In this document: positions 1 to 9,192 of the stretch, piece after piece
Numbering within the stretch: the first letter of the stretch is position 1
Layout: every line of letters begins with the position of its first letter
Translations under genes and position numbers: made by a program
The notes under the pieces: generated by a model
Databases searched by the model: none
The model's input: only the letters and a program-made list of their open reading frames with translations
Told to the model about the DNA's origin: nothing
NCBI GenBank assembly: GCA_022793375.1
Contig: JAAWCS010000001.1
Location: forward strand, 19,059-83,058
DNA: 64,000 bases
Reading direction: 5' to 3'
Source: Lachnospiraceae bacterium
GTDB taxonomy: Bacteria > Bacillota > Clostridia > Lachnospirales > Lachnospiraceae

Positions 1-1162
1 GCCCCTTCGTGAAAACTGCGGCGGCAACGACGACCCGGTCGCGCGGCAGCTGCTGCATTTCCTGGGCGATTCGCGGGTAAAATACAAACATCTGCCAGAA
101 AATCTCGGCATTTCCGGCAACAGCAATGCCGCGCTTTCGCTGGCGACCGGCGAGTTTGTCGTGATGGCGGATCACGATGATATCTTGACGAAGGATGCGC
201 TTGAGCGGCTGGCACAGCTGTTAAAAATGCGGCCGGACGCGGACTTTATATACAGCGACAGCGATCTGACCGATCACGATAACCTGTATGACTACAATGC
301 GCTGCGCAAACCGGCCTGGTCGCCGGAGACGCTCTGCAGCGCAAATTATATTACGCATCTGTCGGTGGTGCGCGCCGGCCTTTTGCGGGAGCTGGGAGGG
401 TGGCGGCCGGAGTACGACGGGGCGCAGGACTGGGATCTGTTTTTGCGGATCGGCGAGCACACCGACCGGATTTATCATATTCCTTTGATTCTGTATCACT
501 GGCGGGCGGCGGCCGGTTCCACGGCCCGCAATGTGGCGGAGAAGCCCTATGCCAGGCAGGCGCAGCTAAAAGCGGTACAGGATCATCTGATTCGCTGCGG
601 GTCGGAGGGAAGGCCGGTGTTTGCGGATGCGGACCGTACTTGTCTGCGTGTGGAACAGCCGGAGAAAACAGCGGTGCAGGATGTGCGGATTGTCACGGCG
701 CCGGGCGTAAAACCGGACGAGCAGACGGCAAAGGAACTGCGTTTTTGGGCTTCCCGGCCCGGCATCGGCGTCGTGTGCCCGCGGATTTTGGATGACAAAG
801 GGCGAATCGTTTCACAGGGGCTTTTGCTGAAAAAGGAGGGGCCGCAAGCCCTTTTTGCCGGCCGCTTTCCCGGGACGGCAAACGAGCTTGGGCATACGGA
901 CTGGTATCGCAACCATCTGGCGGCGGAACCGATTTGCTATGCCGTATCCCGGGACGTGTGGGAACGCGTAGGCCCGCCGGACGACAGCCTGGGCGAGCTG
1001 GCGCTTTTGGATTTCTGCCTGCGGGCCGAATCCCTGGGCTATCGCAGTCTGATGACCCCCTTTGCCGTAGTCCGCGGCAAAGAAAGCGCGGCAGAGCGGC
1101 TTGGCGGGCCCTGCCTGGCCGGCTATCGAAAACTGTATAAAAAATATCATCCGGAGGAGTGA
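1..1162 (+). CDS. Family 2 glycosyltransferase, 5' end missing
   Basis: The reading frame is open from base 2, so the gene begins upstream of the window. The visible part is the second half of a GT-A fold: a metal-binding DHDD (bases 169-180, within VVMADHDDILT), then YDGAQDWDLFLR and a IPLILYHWR segment. The same segments occur in the two downstream glycosyltransferases, so this is a paralogue. The C-terminal half (from about base 680) matches the position of the second GT2 domain of those paralogues but lacks the NNDxE metal motif, so that domain is probably degenerate or only structural. It would act in the cytoplasm, adding sugars to a lipid-linked polysaccharide. The stop overlaps the ribosome-site region of the next gene, which indicates one operon. 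The sugar donor cannot be told. Confidence 0.88.
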   Translation, partial: PLRENCGGNDDPVARQLLHFLGDSRVKYKHLPENLGISGNSNAALSLATGEFVVMADHDDILTKDALERLAQLLKMRPDADFIYSDSDLTDHDNLYDYNALRKPAWSPETLCSANYITHLSVVRAGLLRELGGWRPEYDGAQDWDLFLRIGEHTDRIYHIPLILYHWRAAAGSTARNVAEKPYARQAQLKAVQDHLIRCGSEGRPVFADADRTCLRVEQPEKTAVQDVRIVTAPGVKPDEQTAKELRFWASRPGIGVVCPRILDDKGRIVSQGLLLKKEGPQALFAGRFPGTANELGHTDWYRNHLAAEPICYAVSRDVWERVGPPDDSLGELALLDFCLRAESLGYRSLMTPFAVVRGKESAAERLGGPCLAGYRKLYKKYHPEE

Positions 1163-1164
1163 GG

Positions 1165-3297
1165 ATGAAAGCCATCCGATATTATATTGACAAATCCGAA
1201 CTGTTGGAGGAAACGGCCCATATCACAGGCTGGGCCCTGTCCTTTACAGACGCGCCGCTTGACATACGGGTAACGGATCAGGGCGGACAGCCGGTAAAGG
1301 CAGCGCTTCGCCGCCTGTCGCGTCCGGATGCCAGCCGTGCGGTGTTAGGCGATGAGAGCCAGCCGGAATGTGGCTTTGACGTAAAGTTTTCCTGCGATCC
1401 GGCCAAACGATATAAGTTAATCTTTGACAACGGCCGGCAGACCGTGCGGCTGCCTCTTAGCGCGTCGGCCCTGAAAAAAGAGACCGGCCGGCGCTTTCTG
1501 CCGTTTCGGCGCATTGTGCGCATGACGTCTGTCTCGATGGCGGCCGACGATGCACGCTGTTTATTGCAGAAGGGACCGGGCGCATTGAAAGAGCGCTGGG
1601 TCCGCCGCTATGAAACCGATGAAAACAAATATATGCGCTGGCTTGCGGGACATGTGGGCCCTGGAGGGGCAGACGGGCAGCCGGCAGAGACGGGGCCGCT
1701 TATCAGTCTGCTGATTCCGCTGTACAACACACCGTTAAAGTTTTATCGGCCGCTTTTGGACTGCGTGATCGGACAGACCTATAAAAACTGGCAGCTGTGC
1801 CTGGCCGACGGCAGTACCGACGGGATTGACCGGCAGAGCTGCCTGCCGAAAGACGGGCGCATCTGCTACCGCAAACTGTCAAAAAACAGCGGGATTTCCG
1901 GCAACACCAACGAAGCGCTGTCGATGGCCGAGGGGGAGTGGATTGCCCTGATGGACCATGACGATCTGCTGGAGCCGGGAGCGTTCGCAGAAATGGCGCG
2001 GGCCGCGCTTGAAAAGGGGGCGGATCTGGTCTATTCGGACGAGGACAAGGTGTCTTTGGACGGCAAGCGCTTTTACGATCCGCATTTTAAATCCGATTTT
2101 AATGCCGATCTGCTTCGCTCCAATAATTATATCTGTCATTTTTTGATGGTCAGGCGGGAGCTGGCTGTGCGCGCCGGTGGTTTTCGCAGTGCCTTCGACG
2201 GGGCACAGGACTATGATTTTATCCTGCGGGTAAGCGAACTGGCAGGCCGGATTGTCCATCTGCCGCGGGTTTTGTATCACTGGCGCATGCATCCTTTGTC
2301 GACGGCAGAAAACCCGGAGAGCAAGGCCTATGCCTTTGAAGCCGGGCGGCGGGCGATCGAGGAGCATTTAGGCCGCGTGGGTTTGTGCGGCACGGTCGAG
2401 AGCACAGACCGTCCGGGATATTATCGGGTCCGCTATACGCCAAAGGAGCGTCCGCGCATCTCGGTGATTATTCCCAATAAAGACCAGTCCGCCCTGCTTC
2501 GTACCTGCGTGGAATCGATCCGTTCCCGTACCGACTGGCCGGATTATGAGATTATTATTGTGGAAAATAACAGTACCACAGAGGAAATCCGTGAATACTA
2601 TAAGGAACTGTCCGCGCTGGAGCAGGTGCGGATCCTTACCTGGGAACACGAATTCAATTATGCGGCGATCAACAATTTCGGTGTCAGCCACAGTACGGGT
2701 GAATACGTTGTGCTGTTGAATAACGATACGGAGGTCATCACGCCGGACTGGCTTACGGAGATGGCGGGGATTGCCGCCCGCCCGGAGGTCGGCATTGTGG
2801 GGGCCAAGCTGTTTTATGAGGACGGCACGATACAGCATGCCGGGGTGGTGATGAAGCTGGCCGGATGCTGCGGCCATGTGTTTTACGGCGCCGAGCGGGA
2901 GGATCCCGGCCGCTATGCCAGGGCCAGCGTGATCCAGGATTACAGCGCGGTGACGGCGGCCTGCCTGATGTGCCGCCGGCAGGTGTGGGACAGGCTGGGC
3001 GGCCTTTCCACCGATTTCAAGGTTGCTTACAACGATGTGGACTTTTGCCTGCGCGCCCGCCAGAGCGGCTATCTGGTGGTCTTTACACCGTATGCCCAGC
3101 TCTACCATTATGAGTCCCGTACCAGGGGATATGAGGAGGGAAGCGAGAAACAGGCACGTTTCCGGCATGAGCAGGAACTTTTAAAATCACGCTATCCGGT
3201 CTACATGGAACAGGGCGACCCGTACTACAATCCGAATCTGACATTGACAGCCCCGGACTTTGCGCCTGCGTTTCTGCATGAGGGGGCACAGGAATGA
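1165..3297 (+). CDS. Tandem-domain family 2 glycosyltransferase
   Basis: This protein of about 710 residues carries two complete GT-A domains. The first (about residues 180-400) starts with ISLLIPLYNTP and has DHDD, YSDEDK and YDFILR. The second (about 430-700) starts with ISVIIPNKDQS and has LLNNDTEVI and NDVDFCLRARQSGY. Residues 1-170 form an unrecognised N-terminal module. Two active sites suggest one protein adds two sugars, as seen in rhamnan and O-antigen-type synthesis; this is inference from family architecture. I chose the ATG at 1165 because GGAGG at 1153-1157 lies seven bases upstream; the GTG at 1159 would be only one base from that site. It follows the preceding glycosyltransferase by two bases. 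Confidence 0.9.
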   Translation: MKAIRYYIDKSELLEETAHITGWALSFTDAPLDIRVTDQGGQPVKAALRRLSRPDASRAVLGDESQPECGFDVKFSCDPAKRYKLIFDNGRQTVRLPLSASALKKETGRRFLPFRRIVRMTSVSMAADDARCLLQKGPGALKERWVRRYETDENKYMRWLAGHVGPGGADGQPAETGPLISLLIPLYNTPLKFYRPLLDCVIGQTYKNWQLCLADGSTDGIDRQSCLPKDGRICYRKLSKNSGISGNTNEALSMAEGEWIALMDHDDLLEPGAFAEMARAALEKGADLVYSDEDKVSLDGKRFYDPHFKSDFNADLLRSNNYICHFLMVRRELAVRAGGFRSAFDGAQDYDFILRVSELAGRIVHLPRVLYHWRMHPLSTAENPESKAYAFEAGRRAIEEHLGRVGLCGTVESTDRPGYYRVRYTPKERPRISVIIPNKDQSALLRTCVESIRSRTDWPDYEIIIVENNSTTEEIREYYKELSALEQVRILTWEHEFNYAAINNFGVSHSTGEYVVLLNNDTEVITPDWLTEMAGIAARPEVGIVGAKLFYEDGTIQHAGVVMKLAGCCGHVFYGAEREDPGRYARASVIQDYSAVTAACLMCRRQVWDRLGGLSTDFKVAYNDVDFCLRARQSGYLVVFTPYAQLYHYESRTRGYEEGSEKQARFRHEQELLKSRYPVYMEQGDPYYNPNLTLTAPDFAPAFLHEGAQE

Positions 3298-3304
3298 GGT
3301 TTAT

Positions 3305-5179
3305 ATGGAAATACAGGAAGAACGAAAGCCGAAATCGCTTTTGAAAAAGACCGTTCTCTATTTTAAAAAGAACGGAGCCAAAAAGGGTTTTAAGAAAATC
3401 CACAATAAGTTTTTCCGCCTGGAGACCGTCAGCTACGAAAAGTGGCAAAAAGGAGCCTTTCCTTCGGCCCACGAACAGGAGCGGCAGCGGCGGGAGGCAT
3501 CGGCCTGGAACGAAGAGACGCTGAAAAAGCCGGCCGAAGAACGCGCCCGGCTCTATCCGTGCTTCAGCATCGTTGTGCCCATGTACCATACGCCGCCGGA
3601 ATATTTGGCGGCGCTGATTTCATCGGTGCGCGCACAGACCTATGAAAACTGGGAATTGTGCTTAGCCGACGGCAGTGAAACGCCCTGCAGCGCATATGGA
3701 GACAGCACGGGCGGGGACGAGCGGATCCGTTATCAGTTTTTGGAGGGCAACCGGGGGATTGCCGGCAATACCAACGCGGCGCTCTCGATGGCAAAAGGGG
3801 ATTTCGTCGTGCTGGCGGATCACGACGACCTGCTGTCGCCGGACGCTCTGTATTGCCTGGCCCGGGCCGTCCGCGCGCAGGAGACGGCGGACGTGCTCTA
3901 CTCGGACGAGGACAAGACGGATGCAAAAGGCAAGAAATACTATGACCCGCATTTTAAGCCCGACTTCAACGAGGACCTCCTGCGCAGCCTGAACTACATC
4001 TGCCATCTGCTGGCGGTACGCCGAAGCCTGGCGGCGGCCGTGGGCGGTTTTCGGGCAGACTACGACGGGGCCCAGGATTATGACTTTGTATTCCGCTGCA
4101 CGGAAGCTGCGCGGGATATCGTCCATATCCCGCGGATTTTGTATCACTGGCGCTGCCATGGGGCATCCACAGCAGAGAATCCGGACAGCAAGCGCTACGC
4201 CTTTGAGGCGGGCAAGCGGGCGCTGGAGGATCACTACGCGCGGCTGGGAATCAAGGCCTGTGTGGTCCATGGATTAAAGCCCGGCATGTATACCACGCAG
4301 TACACAAGGCCGCGCGACCCGCTTGTATCGGTCATCATTCCGAATAAAGATCACACGGCCGATCTGGACCGAACGATCCGCTCCGTGATGGCCTGTACGT
4401 CCTACTCCAATCTCGAATGGGTGATTGTGGAGAATAACAGTACCTGTCCGGAGACGTTTTCGTACTATGAAGCGCTTTCGCGGGAGTTTGCAAATGTCCG
4501 GGTCATTACCTGGGAGAAGGAATTTAATTACGCGGCGATCAATAATTTCGGGGCCGCCCATGCATCGGGCGAATACCTCTGGCTATTGAACAACGATCTG
4601 GAGATGATTACCGACGACTGTGTGGACGGGCTTTTAAACCCGTGCATGCGGCCGGAGATCGGCATTGTGGGAGCACGCCTGTATTACGGAGACGATACGG
4701 TGCAGCATGCCGGCGTGATCGTCGGGCTGGGCGGCGTGGCAGGGCATGCCTTTGTCGGGCAGCCGCGCTTTGACTGCGGCTACATGGCCAAAGACCGGTG
4801 TACCCAGCGGCTCAGCGCGGTGACGGCGGCCTGCCTGATGATCCGCCGCTCGGTCTTTGAAGAGATCGGCGGCTTTTCGGAGGAATTGGCGGTGGCCTTT
4901 AACGATGTGGACCTGTGCTTAAAAGCAGGCCGCGCCGGCTACGGCGTTTTGTACAACGCGCAGGTGGAGGCCTACCACTACGAATCAAAGACCAGGGGCC
5001 TGGAGGATACGCCTGAAAAGGTCGCGCGCTTTAACGGCGAGATGGATTTATTTAAAGAAAAATGGCAGCGAAAGCTGCAGGCCGGCGACCCGTATTACAA
5101 CATAAACCTGACCTTGGCCCGCAACGACTTTACACTGCGCAATCCCTATGAAATCGACTATGAGCAGAGGGTAAAATAA
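3305..5179 (+). CDS. Tandem-domain family 2 glycosyltransferase
   Basis: About 624 residues with two GT-A domains, paralogous to the gene before it. Domain one (about 85-330) begins FSIVVPMYHTPPEY and has LADHDD, LYSDEDKTD and YDGAQDYDFVFR. Domain two (about 345-600) begins VSVIIPNKDHT and has LLNNDLEMI and NDVDLCLKAGRAGYGVLY. The lysine-rich N-terminus (SLLKKTVLYFKKNGAKKGFKK) looks amphipathic and could hold the enzyme at the membrane. The ATG at 3305 is preceded by GAGGT at 3296-3300; the earlier start at 3260 lies inside the upstream gene and has no ribosome site. The gene is in the polysaccharide operon, and the acceptor and donor sugars are unknown. Confidence 0.9.
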   Translation: MEIQEERKPKSLLKKTVLYFKKNGAKKGFKKIHNKFFRLETVSYEKWQKGAFPSAHEQERQRREASAWNEETLKKPAEERARLYPCFSIVVPMYHTPPEYLAALISSVRAQTYENWELCLADGSETPCSAYGDSTGGDERIRYQFLEGNRGIAGNTNAALSMAKGDFVVLADHDDLLSPDALYCLARAVRAQETADVLYSDEDKTDAKGKKYYDPHFKPDFNEDLLRSLNYICHLLAVRRSLAAAVGGFRADYDGAQDYDFVFRCTEAARDIVHIPRILYHWRCHGASTAENPDSKRYAFEAGKRALEDHYARLGIKACVVHGLKPGMYTTQYTRPRDPLVSVIIPNKDHTADLDRTIRSVMACTSYSNLEWVIVENNSTCPETFSYYEALSREFANVRVITWEKEFNYAAINNFGAAHASGEYLWLLNNDLEMITDDCVDGLLNPCMRPEIGIVGARLYYGDDTVQHAGVIVGLGGVAGHAFVGQPRFDCGYMAKDRCTQRLSAVTAACLMIRRSVFEEIGGFSEELAVAFNDVDLCLKAGRAGYGVLYNAQVEAYHYESKTRGLEDTPEKVARFNGEMDLFKEKWQRKLQAGDPYYNINLTLARNDFTLRNPYEIDYEQRVK

Positions 5180-5180
5180 G

Positions 5181-6230
5181 ATGAAAACAACGGTAGTGAT
5201 TCCCAATTATAATGGAAAGCATTTTATGGAGCCCTGCATGGAGGCCCTAAAGCGCCAGTCGCAGCCGGACTTTTGCGTGCTGATTGTCGACAACGGTTCT
5301 TCGGACGAAAGCGTGTCCTGGCTGGAGGAGAACCTGCCGGGGATTCAAACGGTGCAGGCCGGCGCCAAACTGCCGGCGGCGGATCAAAGCGGCGCGCCGG
5401 GCTCCTTTCCTGTATACGTGATGCCGCTTGCGCAGAACACGGGATTTTCCGGCGCCGTCAACGCCGGGATCCGCGCGGCCGTCACGCCGTATGTGATTCT
5501 TTTAAATAACGATACCGAGGTGCATAAGGACTTTATACGGGAGCTGGAGCGGGCGATGGAGCGCTCGCCGCGGGTGTTTTCGGTCAGCAGCAAGATGATA
5601 CAGCTCCACGAGAAAAGCCGGATGGACGATGCCGGCGATCTGTATACGGTGATCGGCTGGGGCTTTCAGCGGGGCGTAGGCCAGAAAAGCAGCGGCTACG
5701 GGAAGGCGCGGCGGGTCTTTACGGCCTGTGCGGGAGCGGCGATTTACCGGCGGGATGTTTTTAAGGAGATCGGTCTCTTTGACGAACTGCATTTTGCCTA
5801 TCTGGAGGATCTGGATGTCGGCTACCGGGCGCGGATTGCCGGCTATGAGAACTGGTACTGCCCGACGGCCGTGGTCTGGCATGTGGGCAGCGGCACCAGC
5901 GGTTCCAAATACAACCCGTTCAAGGTGCGGCTGGCCGCCCGCAACAGCGTATATCTGAATTATAAAAACATGCCGTTTTTGCAGCTGCTTGTCAACGCGC
6001 TGCCGCTGGCCTTTGGCTATGCCGTAAAAACGCGCTTTTTTACGAAACGAGGCTTTGGGGCCGATTACCGCGCGGGGCTGAAGGAGGGCTTTTCGACCCT
6101 GGGAAAATGCCGCCGTGTGCGCTTTCGTCTGAAGAATCTGGGACGTTACCTGCAAATCGAGATGGAGCTGATCGGCAACACGTTTATCTATGCCTGGGAG
6201 TATGCCAAGCGGCGTTTTATAAATCTTTAA
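5181..6230 (+). CDS. Family 2 glycosyltransferase, rhamnosyltransferase-like
   Basis: A single GT-A domain protein of 349 residues, starting TTVVIPNYNGKHF and VDNGSSDESV, with the metal motif LLNNDTEV near residue 112 and a catalytic-region segment FAYLEDLDVGYRARIAGY near residue 215. The C-terminus has a hydrophobic stretch (MPFLQLLVNALPLAFGYAV) followed by basic residues, typical of rhamnosyltransferases that lie against the cytoplasmic membrane. It begins one base after the preceding stop, with a weak AGAGGG site inside the upstream gene, so translation is probably coupled. It is the last gene of the glycosyltransferase run; a new promoter follows. Sugar specificity is not readable from sequence. 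Confidence 0.85.
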   Translation: MKTTVVIPNYNGKHFMEPCMEALKRQSQPDFCVLIVDNGSSDESVSWLEENLPGIQTVQAGAKLPAADQSGAPGSFPVYVMPLAQNTGFSGAVNAGIRAAVTPYVILLNNDTEVHKDFIRELERAMERSPRVFSVSSKMIQLHEKSRMDDAGDLYTVIGWGFQRGVGQKSSGYGKARRVFTACAGAAIYRRDVFKEIGLFDELHFAYLEDLDVGYRARIAGYENWYCPTAVVWHVGSGTSGSKYNPFKVRLAARNSVYLNYKNMPFLQLLVNALPLAFGYAVKTRFFTKRGFGADYRAGLKEGFSTLGKCRRVRFRLKNLGRYLQIEMELIGNTFIYAWEYAKRRFINL

Positions 6231-6263
6231 GAAACTTTAAGAATTCCGATTTGGCGTTTTTTC

Positions 6264-6292
6264 TTGCATTCTGGGCCGGTTTAGGGTAATAT
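6264..6292 (+). promoter_or_regulatory. Sigma-A promoter for the sugar transferase gene
   Basis: TTGCAT (6264-6269), a 17-base spacer and TAATAT (6287-6292) form a good housekeeping promoter. It starts a roughly 145-base leader before the GTG at 6443. The leader contains a GC-rich hairpin, TGCGCCG at 6383-6389 pairing with CGGCGCA at 6395-6401. Confidence 0.6.
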
Positions 6293-6442
6293 AGCAAAAT
6301 AGGGAATACTAAGGACAGCCCGGATTGCGGATACGGACAGCATATTAGCTTTACGTCGTGACCGGCTTTCACGCCCTGGGAGTGCGCCGTGCAAGCGGCG
6401 CATGCAGATTTATTTTACCGATGTGATTTCAGGAGAAATACC

Positions 6443-7864
6443 GTGATTAAGGAGAATCAAAAGCGTCTGAATAATCTGGCGGTGTTGCTGGATGCGCTGG
6501 TTGCCGTGGTTTCGTACCTGGCGGCCTATCTTTTGGTATTCCGCTTTCAGGTTTTCAGCACTTTTATCGGTCCGGCGCTGCCGGTTTACAGTTTCCGCGG
6601 ATATATGTCGGCCCTGCTTTTTCTGGCGCCGGCCCTTTTATGCGCCTATTGGGTGCTGCGGCTGTATACGCCTAAGCGGGTCACCCAGAGCGCCAAGGAG
6701 ATCAGCAGTATCATCCAGGCGAATTTGATTGTCCTGCTGGTGTTTTCGCTGATTCTTTTTTTGGGCAAAGAGCGGCTGCAGCATTTTTCGCGGCCGATGT
6801 TAGCGCTGTTTTTCGTGCTCAACACCACCGGGGACGTGCTCTTTCGCTACAGTGTGCGCCGGGTGCTGCGGCTGTTCCGCCGCAAGGGCTACAATCAAAA
6901 GCACGTACTGCTTGTCGGCTGCAGCCGGGCCGCCTTTTCGTACATCGACCGCACCATGGAAAACCCCGTATGGGGCTACAAGATCCGGGGGATCCTCGAC
7001 GACGATACGGACTGGGGGTATGAGTACCGGGGAATCCATGTGATCGGGGCGACCTCGGAGCTTGATGACATCCTGTCGGTAAACCGGCTGGACGAGATCG
7101 TGATTACGCTGGGACTGAGGGAGTACGACAAGCTGGAGCATATCGTGGCGGTCTGTGAAAAATCGGGCGTCCACACCAAATTTGTACCGGATTACAACAA
7201 TATCATCCCCACGCGGCCTTATACGGAGGACCTGCAGGGACTGCCGGTCATTCATATCCGCCATGTGCCGCTGACGGATTCGTTTAACGCGACGATCAAG
7301 CGCGGAATGGACCTGGTAGGCGGCGTGACCTGCCTGATCCTTTTTTCGCCGGTGATGCTTCTGACGGCCCTGATGGTAAAATGTTCTTCCCCCGGGCCGG
7401 TGATTTTCCGCCAGGAGCGGGTAGGCCTGCACAACCGGGCTTTCGCCATGTACAAGTTTCGCTCCATGCGCGTACAGGCGCCGAATGAGGAGAAGAAGGA
7501 GTGGACCAAGGCCGGAGATAACCGCGTCACAAAAATCGGGCGTTTGATCCGCAAGCTGAGCATCGACGAACTGCCGCAGCTGTTTAATGTGATTAAGGGC
7601 GATATGAGCCTGGTAGGGCCGCGGCCGGAACGGCCGTTTTTCGTGGAGAAATTCCGGGAGGAAATTCCCCGCTACATGATTAAGCACCAGGTACGTCCCG
7701 GCATGACAGGCTGGGCCCAGGTCAACGGTTACCGGGGCGATACGTCCATCCGCCGGCGGATTGACTGCGACCTGTATTATATTGAAAACTGGACCGTGGG
7801 TTTTGACATCAAGATTATGCTTATGACGGTCGTTCATGGTTTTATCAATAAAAACGCATATTAA
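6443..7864 (+). CDS. Polyprenyl-phosphate sugar-1-phosphate transferase
   Basis: About 473 residues of the exopolysaccharide polyprenyl glycosylphosphotransferase family (WbaP/CpsE/EpsL type). Four to five membrane helices occupy roughly residues 15-150. A Rossmann-like segment follows (KHVLLVGCSRAAFSY, near 155). The C-terminal bacterial sugar transferase domain (about 280-473) shows KRGMDLVGG, PGPVIFRQERVG, MYKFRSMR and LVGPRPERP. The enzyme moves a sugar phosphate from a nucleotide sugar to undecaprenyl phosphate and so starts the repeat unit that the upstream glycosyltransferases extend. I chose GTG 6443 because AGGAG at 6431-6435 lies seven bases upstream; the ATG at 6389 lacks a site and adds residues that do not fit the family. 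Confidence 0.9.
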   Translation: MIKENQKRLNNLAVLLDALVAVVSYLAAYLLVFRFQVFSTFIGPALPVYSFRGYMSALLFLAPALLCAYWVLRLYTPKRVTQSAKEISSIIQANLIVLLVFSLILFLGKERLQHFSRPMLALFFVLNTTGDVLFRYSVRRVLRLFRRKGYNQKHVLLVGCSRAAFSYIDRTMENPVWGYKIRGILDDDTDWGYEYRGIHVIGATSELDDILSVNRLDEIVITLGLREYDKLEHIVAVCEKSGVHTKFVPDYNNIIPTRPYTEDLQGLPVIHIRHVPLTDSFNATIKRGMDLVGGVTCLILFSPVMLLTALMVKCSSPGPVIFRQERVGLHNRAFAMYKFRSMRVQAPNEEKKEWTKAGDNRVTKIGRLIRKLSIDELPQLFNVIKGDMSLVGPRPERPFFVEKFREEIPRYMIKHQVRPGMTGWAQVNGYRGDTSIRRRIDCDLYYIENWTVGFDIKIMLMTVVHGFINKNAY

Positions 7865-7877
7865 CAGGAGGATTTAT

Positions 7878-9050
7878 ATGGCAAGGAAGCGAGAGGTCGA
7901 TGTGCCCTCCGTCCAGCGCAGGAGCCGCCATCTTACGGAAGAGGAGATTGCGGACCGCCGTCGCCGGGAACGGGAACGCACACAGCTGAGGGCGAAGAAA
8001 CGCCGTCGGCGCAAGGCGATTGTACTGGTATTGGAGGGCCTGGTACTTTTGGTACTGCTGGGGATTGTTTTTTTGCTCGGGAAATGGGACAAGATCATCA
8101 AGGCCGATTTTGCAAAGAACGAGGTAAAGGTAAACGACGACTTAGCGGAGGATACGGTGCAGACCCTCAAGGGGTATCGGACGATCGCGGTATTTGGAAC
8201 GGATGCCCGCGACATGAAAACGGAAAAAGGGCATTCCGACGTTGTGATGCTGATCTGCATCAACAACGAAACCGGGGATATCAAGCTTTTGTCGGTATTC
8301 CGCGATACGTTTATGAACGATTCGGAGGATACTTCGGCGTTTCGCAAGCTGACGACCATGTACTGGCGGGACGGAGCGCTGGGCGGTTTGGGGGCGCTGA
8401 ACCGCAACCTGGATTTGAACGTAACGGAGTATGTGGCGGTCAACTGGTACGCGGTGGCCCATGCCATCGACCTGTTAGGCGGTATTGACCTGGAAGTGCC
8501 GGAATCGATGATGAAATACATCAACGGCTATATCCAGGAGACCGTAAAATCAACGGGCATTTATACGGACCCGAGCGAAGGAGAGTATCCGGAATCCGAT
8601 TACATCTACGCGCCGGGCTACCAGCACTTAAACGGCGTGCAGGCGGTAGCCTTCTGCCGAATCCGCTATATTGACAACGACTACGGCCGGGCCGAACGCC
8701 AGCGGCAGGTGGTCAGTCTGGCACTGGAGAAAGCAAAGGCCAACCCGGCGGCGCTAAACAGCATCGCTAATGAAGTATTCGGCTACGTATCGACGAACCT
8801 GGAGATCAGCGACATATTGTCGCTGGCCGGGGCGGTAGCCCGCTTTAATATCATCGAAACCGCCGGCTTCCCGTTTGACCGCCAGTCCAAGACAGTGGAC
8901 GGAGCGTCGTTCGTATTTCCGCAGGGGTTGGAGCAGAACGTCATACAGCTGCATGAGTTTTTGTACGGCAATGACGACTATGAGCCGTCGGGCACGGTAA
9001 AGTTTATCAGCGAATATATCAAAGAGTATTCCGGAATCGGCGAACCATGA
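7878..9050 (+). CDS. LytR-CpsA-Psr family glycopolymer ligase
   Basis: About 390 residues. The N-terminus is very basic (RRRRERERTQLRAKKRRRR), followed by one membrane helix (about residues 48-68), so the catalytic domain lies outside the cell. LCP hallmarks are present: AVFGTDARD near 97-105, DVVMLICINN, LLSVFRDTFMN with the conserved Arg, and AFCRIRYIDNDYGRAERQRQV with the Arg residues that bind the lipid pyrophosphate. LCP enzymes move undecaprenyl-linked glycopolymers onto peptidoglycan, which fits the placement just after the sugar transferase. AGGAGG at 7866-7871 precedes the ATG by six bases. The gene lies 13 bases after the transferase and is probably cotranscribed with it. Confidence 0.9.
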   Translation: MARKREVDVPSVQRRSRHLTEEEIADRRRRERERTQLRAKKRRRRKAIVLVLEGLVLLVLLGIVFLLGKWDKIIKADFAKNEVKVNDDLAEDTVQTLKGYRTIAVFGTDARDMKTEKGHSDVVMLICINNETGDIKLLSVFRDTFMNDSEDTSAFRKLTTMYWRDGALGGLGALNRNLDLNVTEYVAVNWYAVAHAIDLLGGIDLEVPESMMKYINGYIQETVKSTGIYTDPSEGEYPESDYIYAPGYQHLNGVQAVAFCRIRYIDNDYGRAERQRQVVSLALEKAKANPAALNSIANEVFGYVSTNLEISDILSLAGAVARFNIIETAGFPFDRQSKTVDGASFVFPQGLEQNVIQLHEFLYGNDDYEPSGTVKFISEYIKEYSGIGEP

Positions 9051-9064
9051 CTTTAGACCGGAAC

Positions 9065-9105
9065 AAAGCGGGATTCCTGCGTCAGGCGGGACTTCCGCTT
9101 TTTTT
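9065..9105 (+). terminator. Terminator after the LCP gene
   Basis: AAAGCGG at 9065-9071 pairs with CCGCTTT at 9095-9101, with an imperfect inner stem and a T-run to 9105. It closes the polysaccharide operon. Confidence 0.6.
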
Positions 9106-9192
9106 GAATTTTTTTAAAAGTTTTTACACAGTTTAAACACAAATGGATTTTATAGTATAGGCATACCGATAAAACACAAAGGGAGTGACGAT

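Noticed and set aside
6800..7837. A 345-codon minus-strand open frame opposite the sugar transferase
   Set aside because: No domain, His/Gln-rich composition; the plus-strand protein is well supported.
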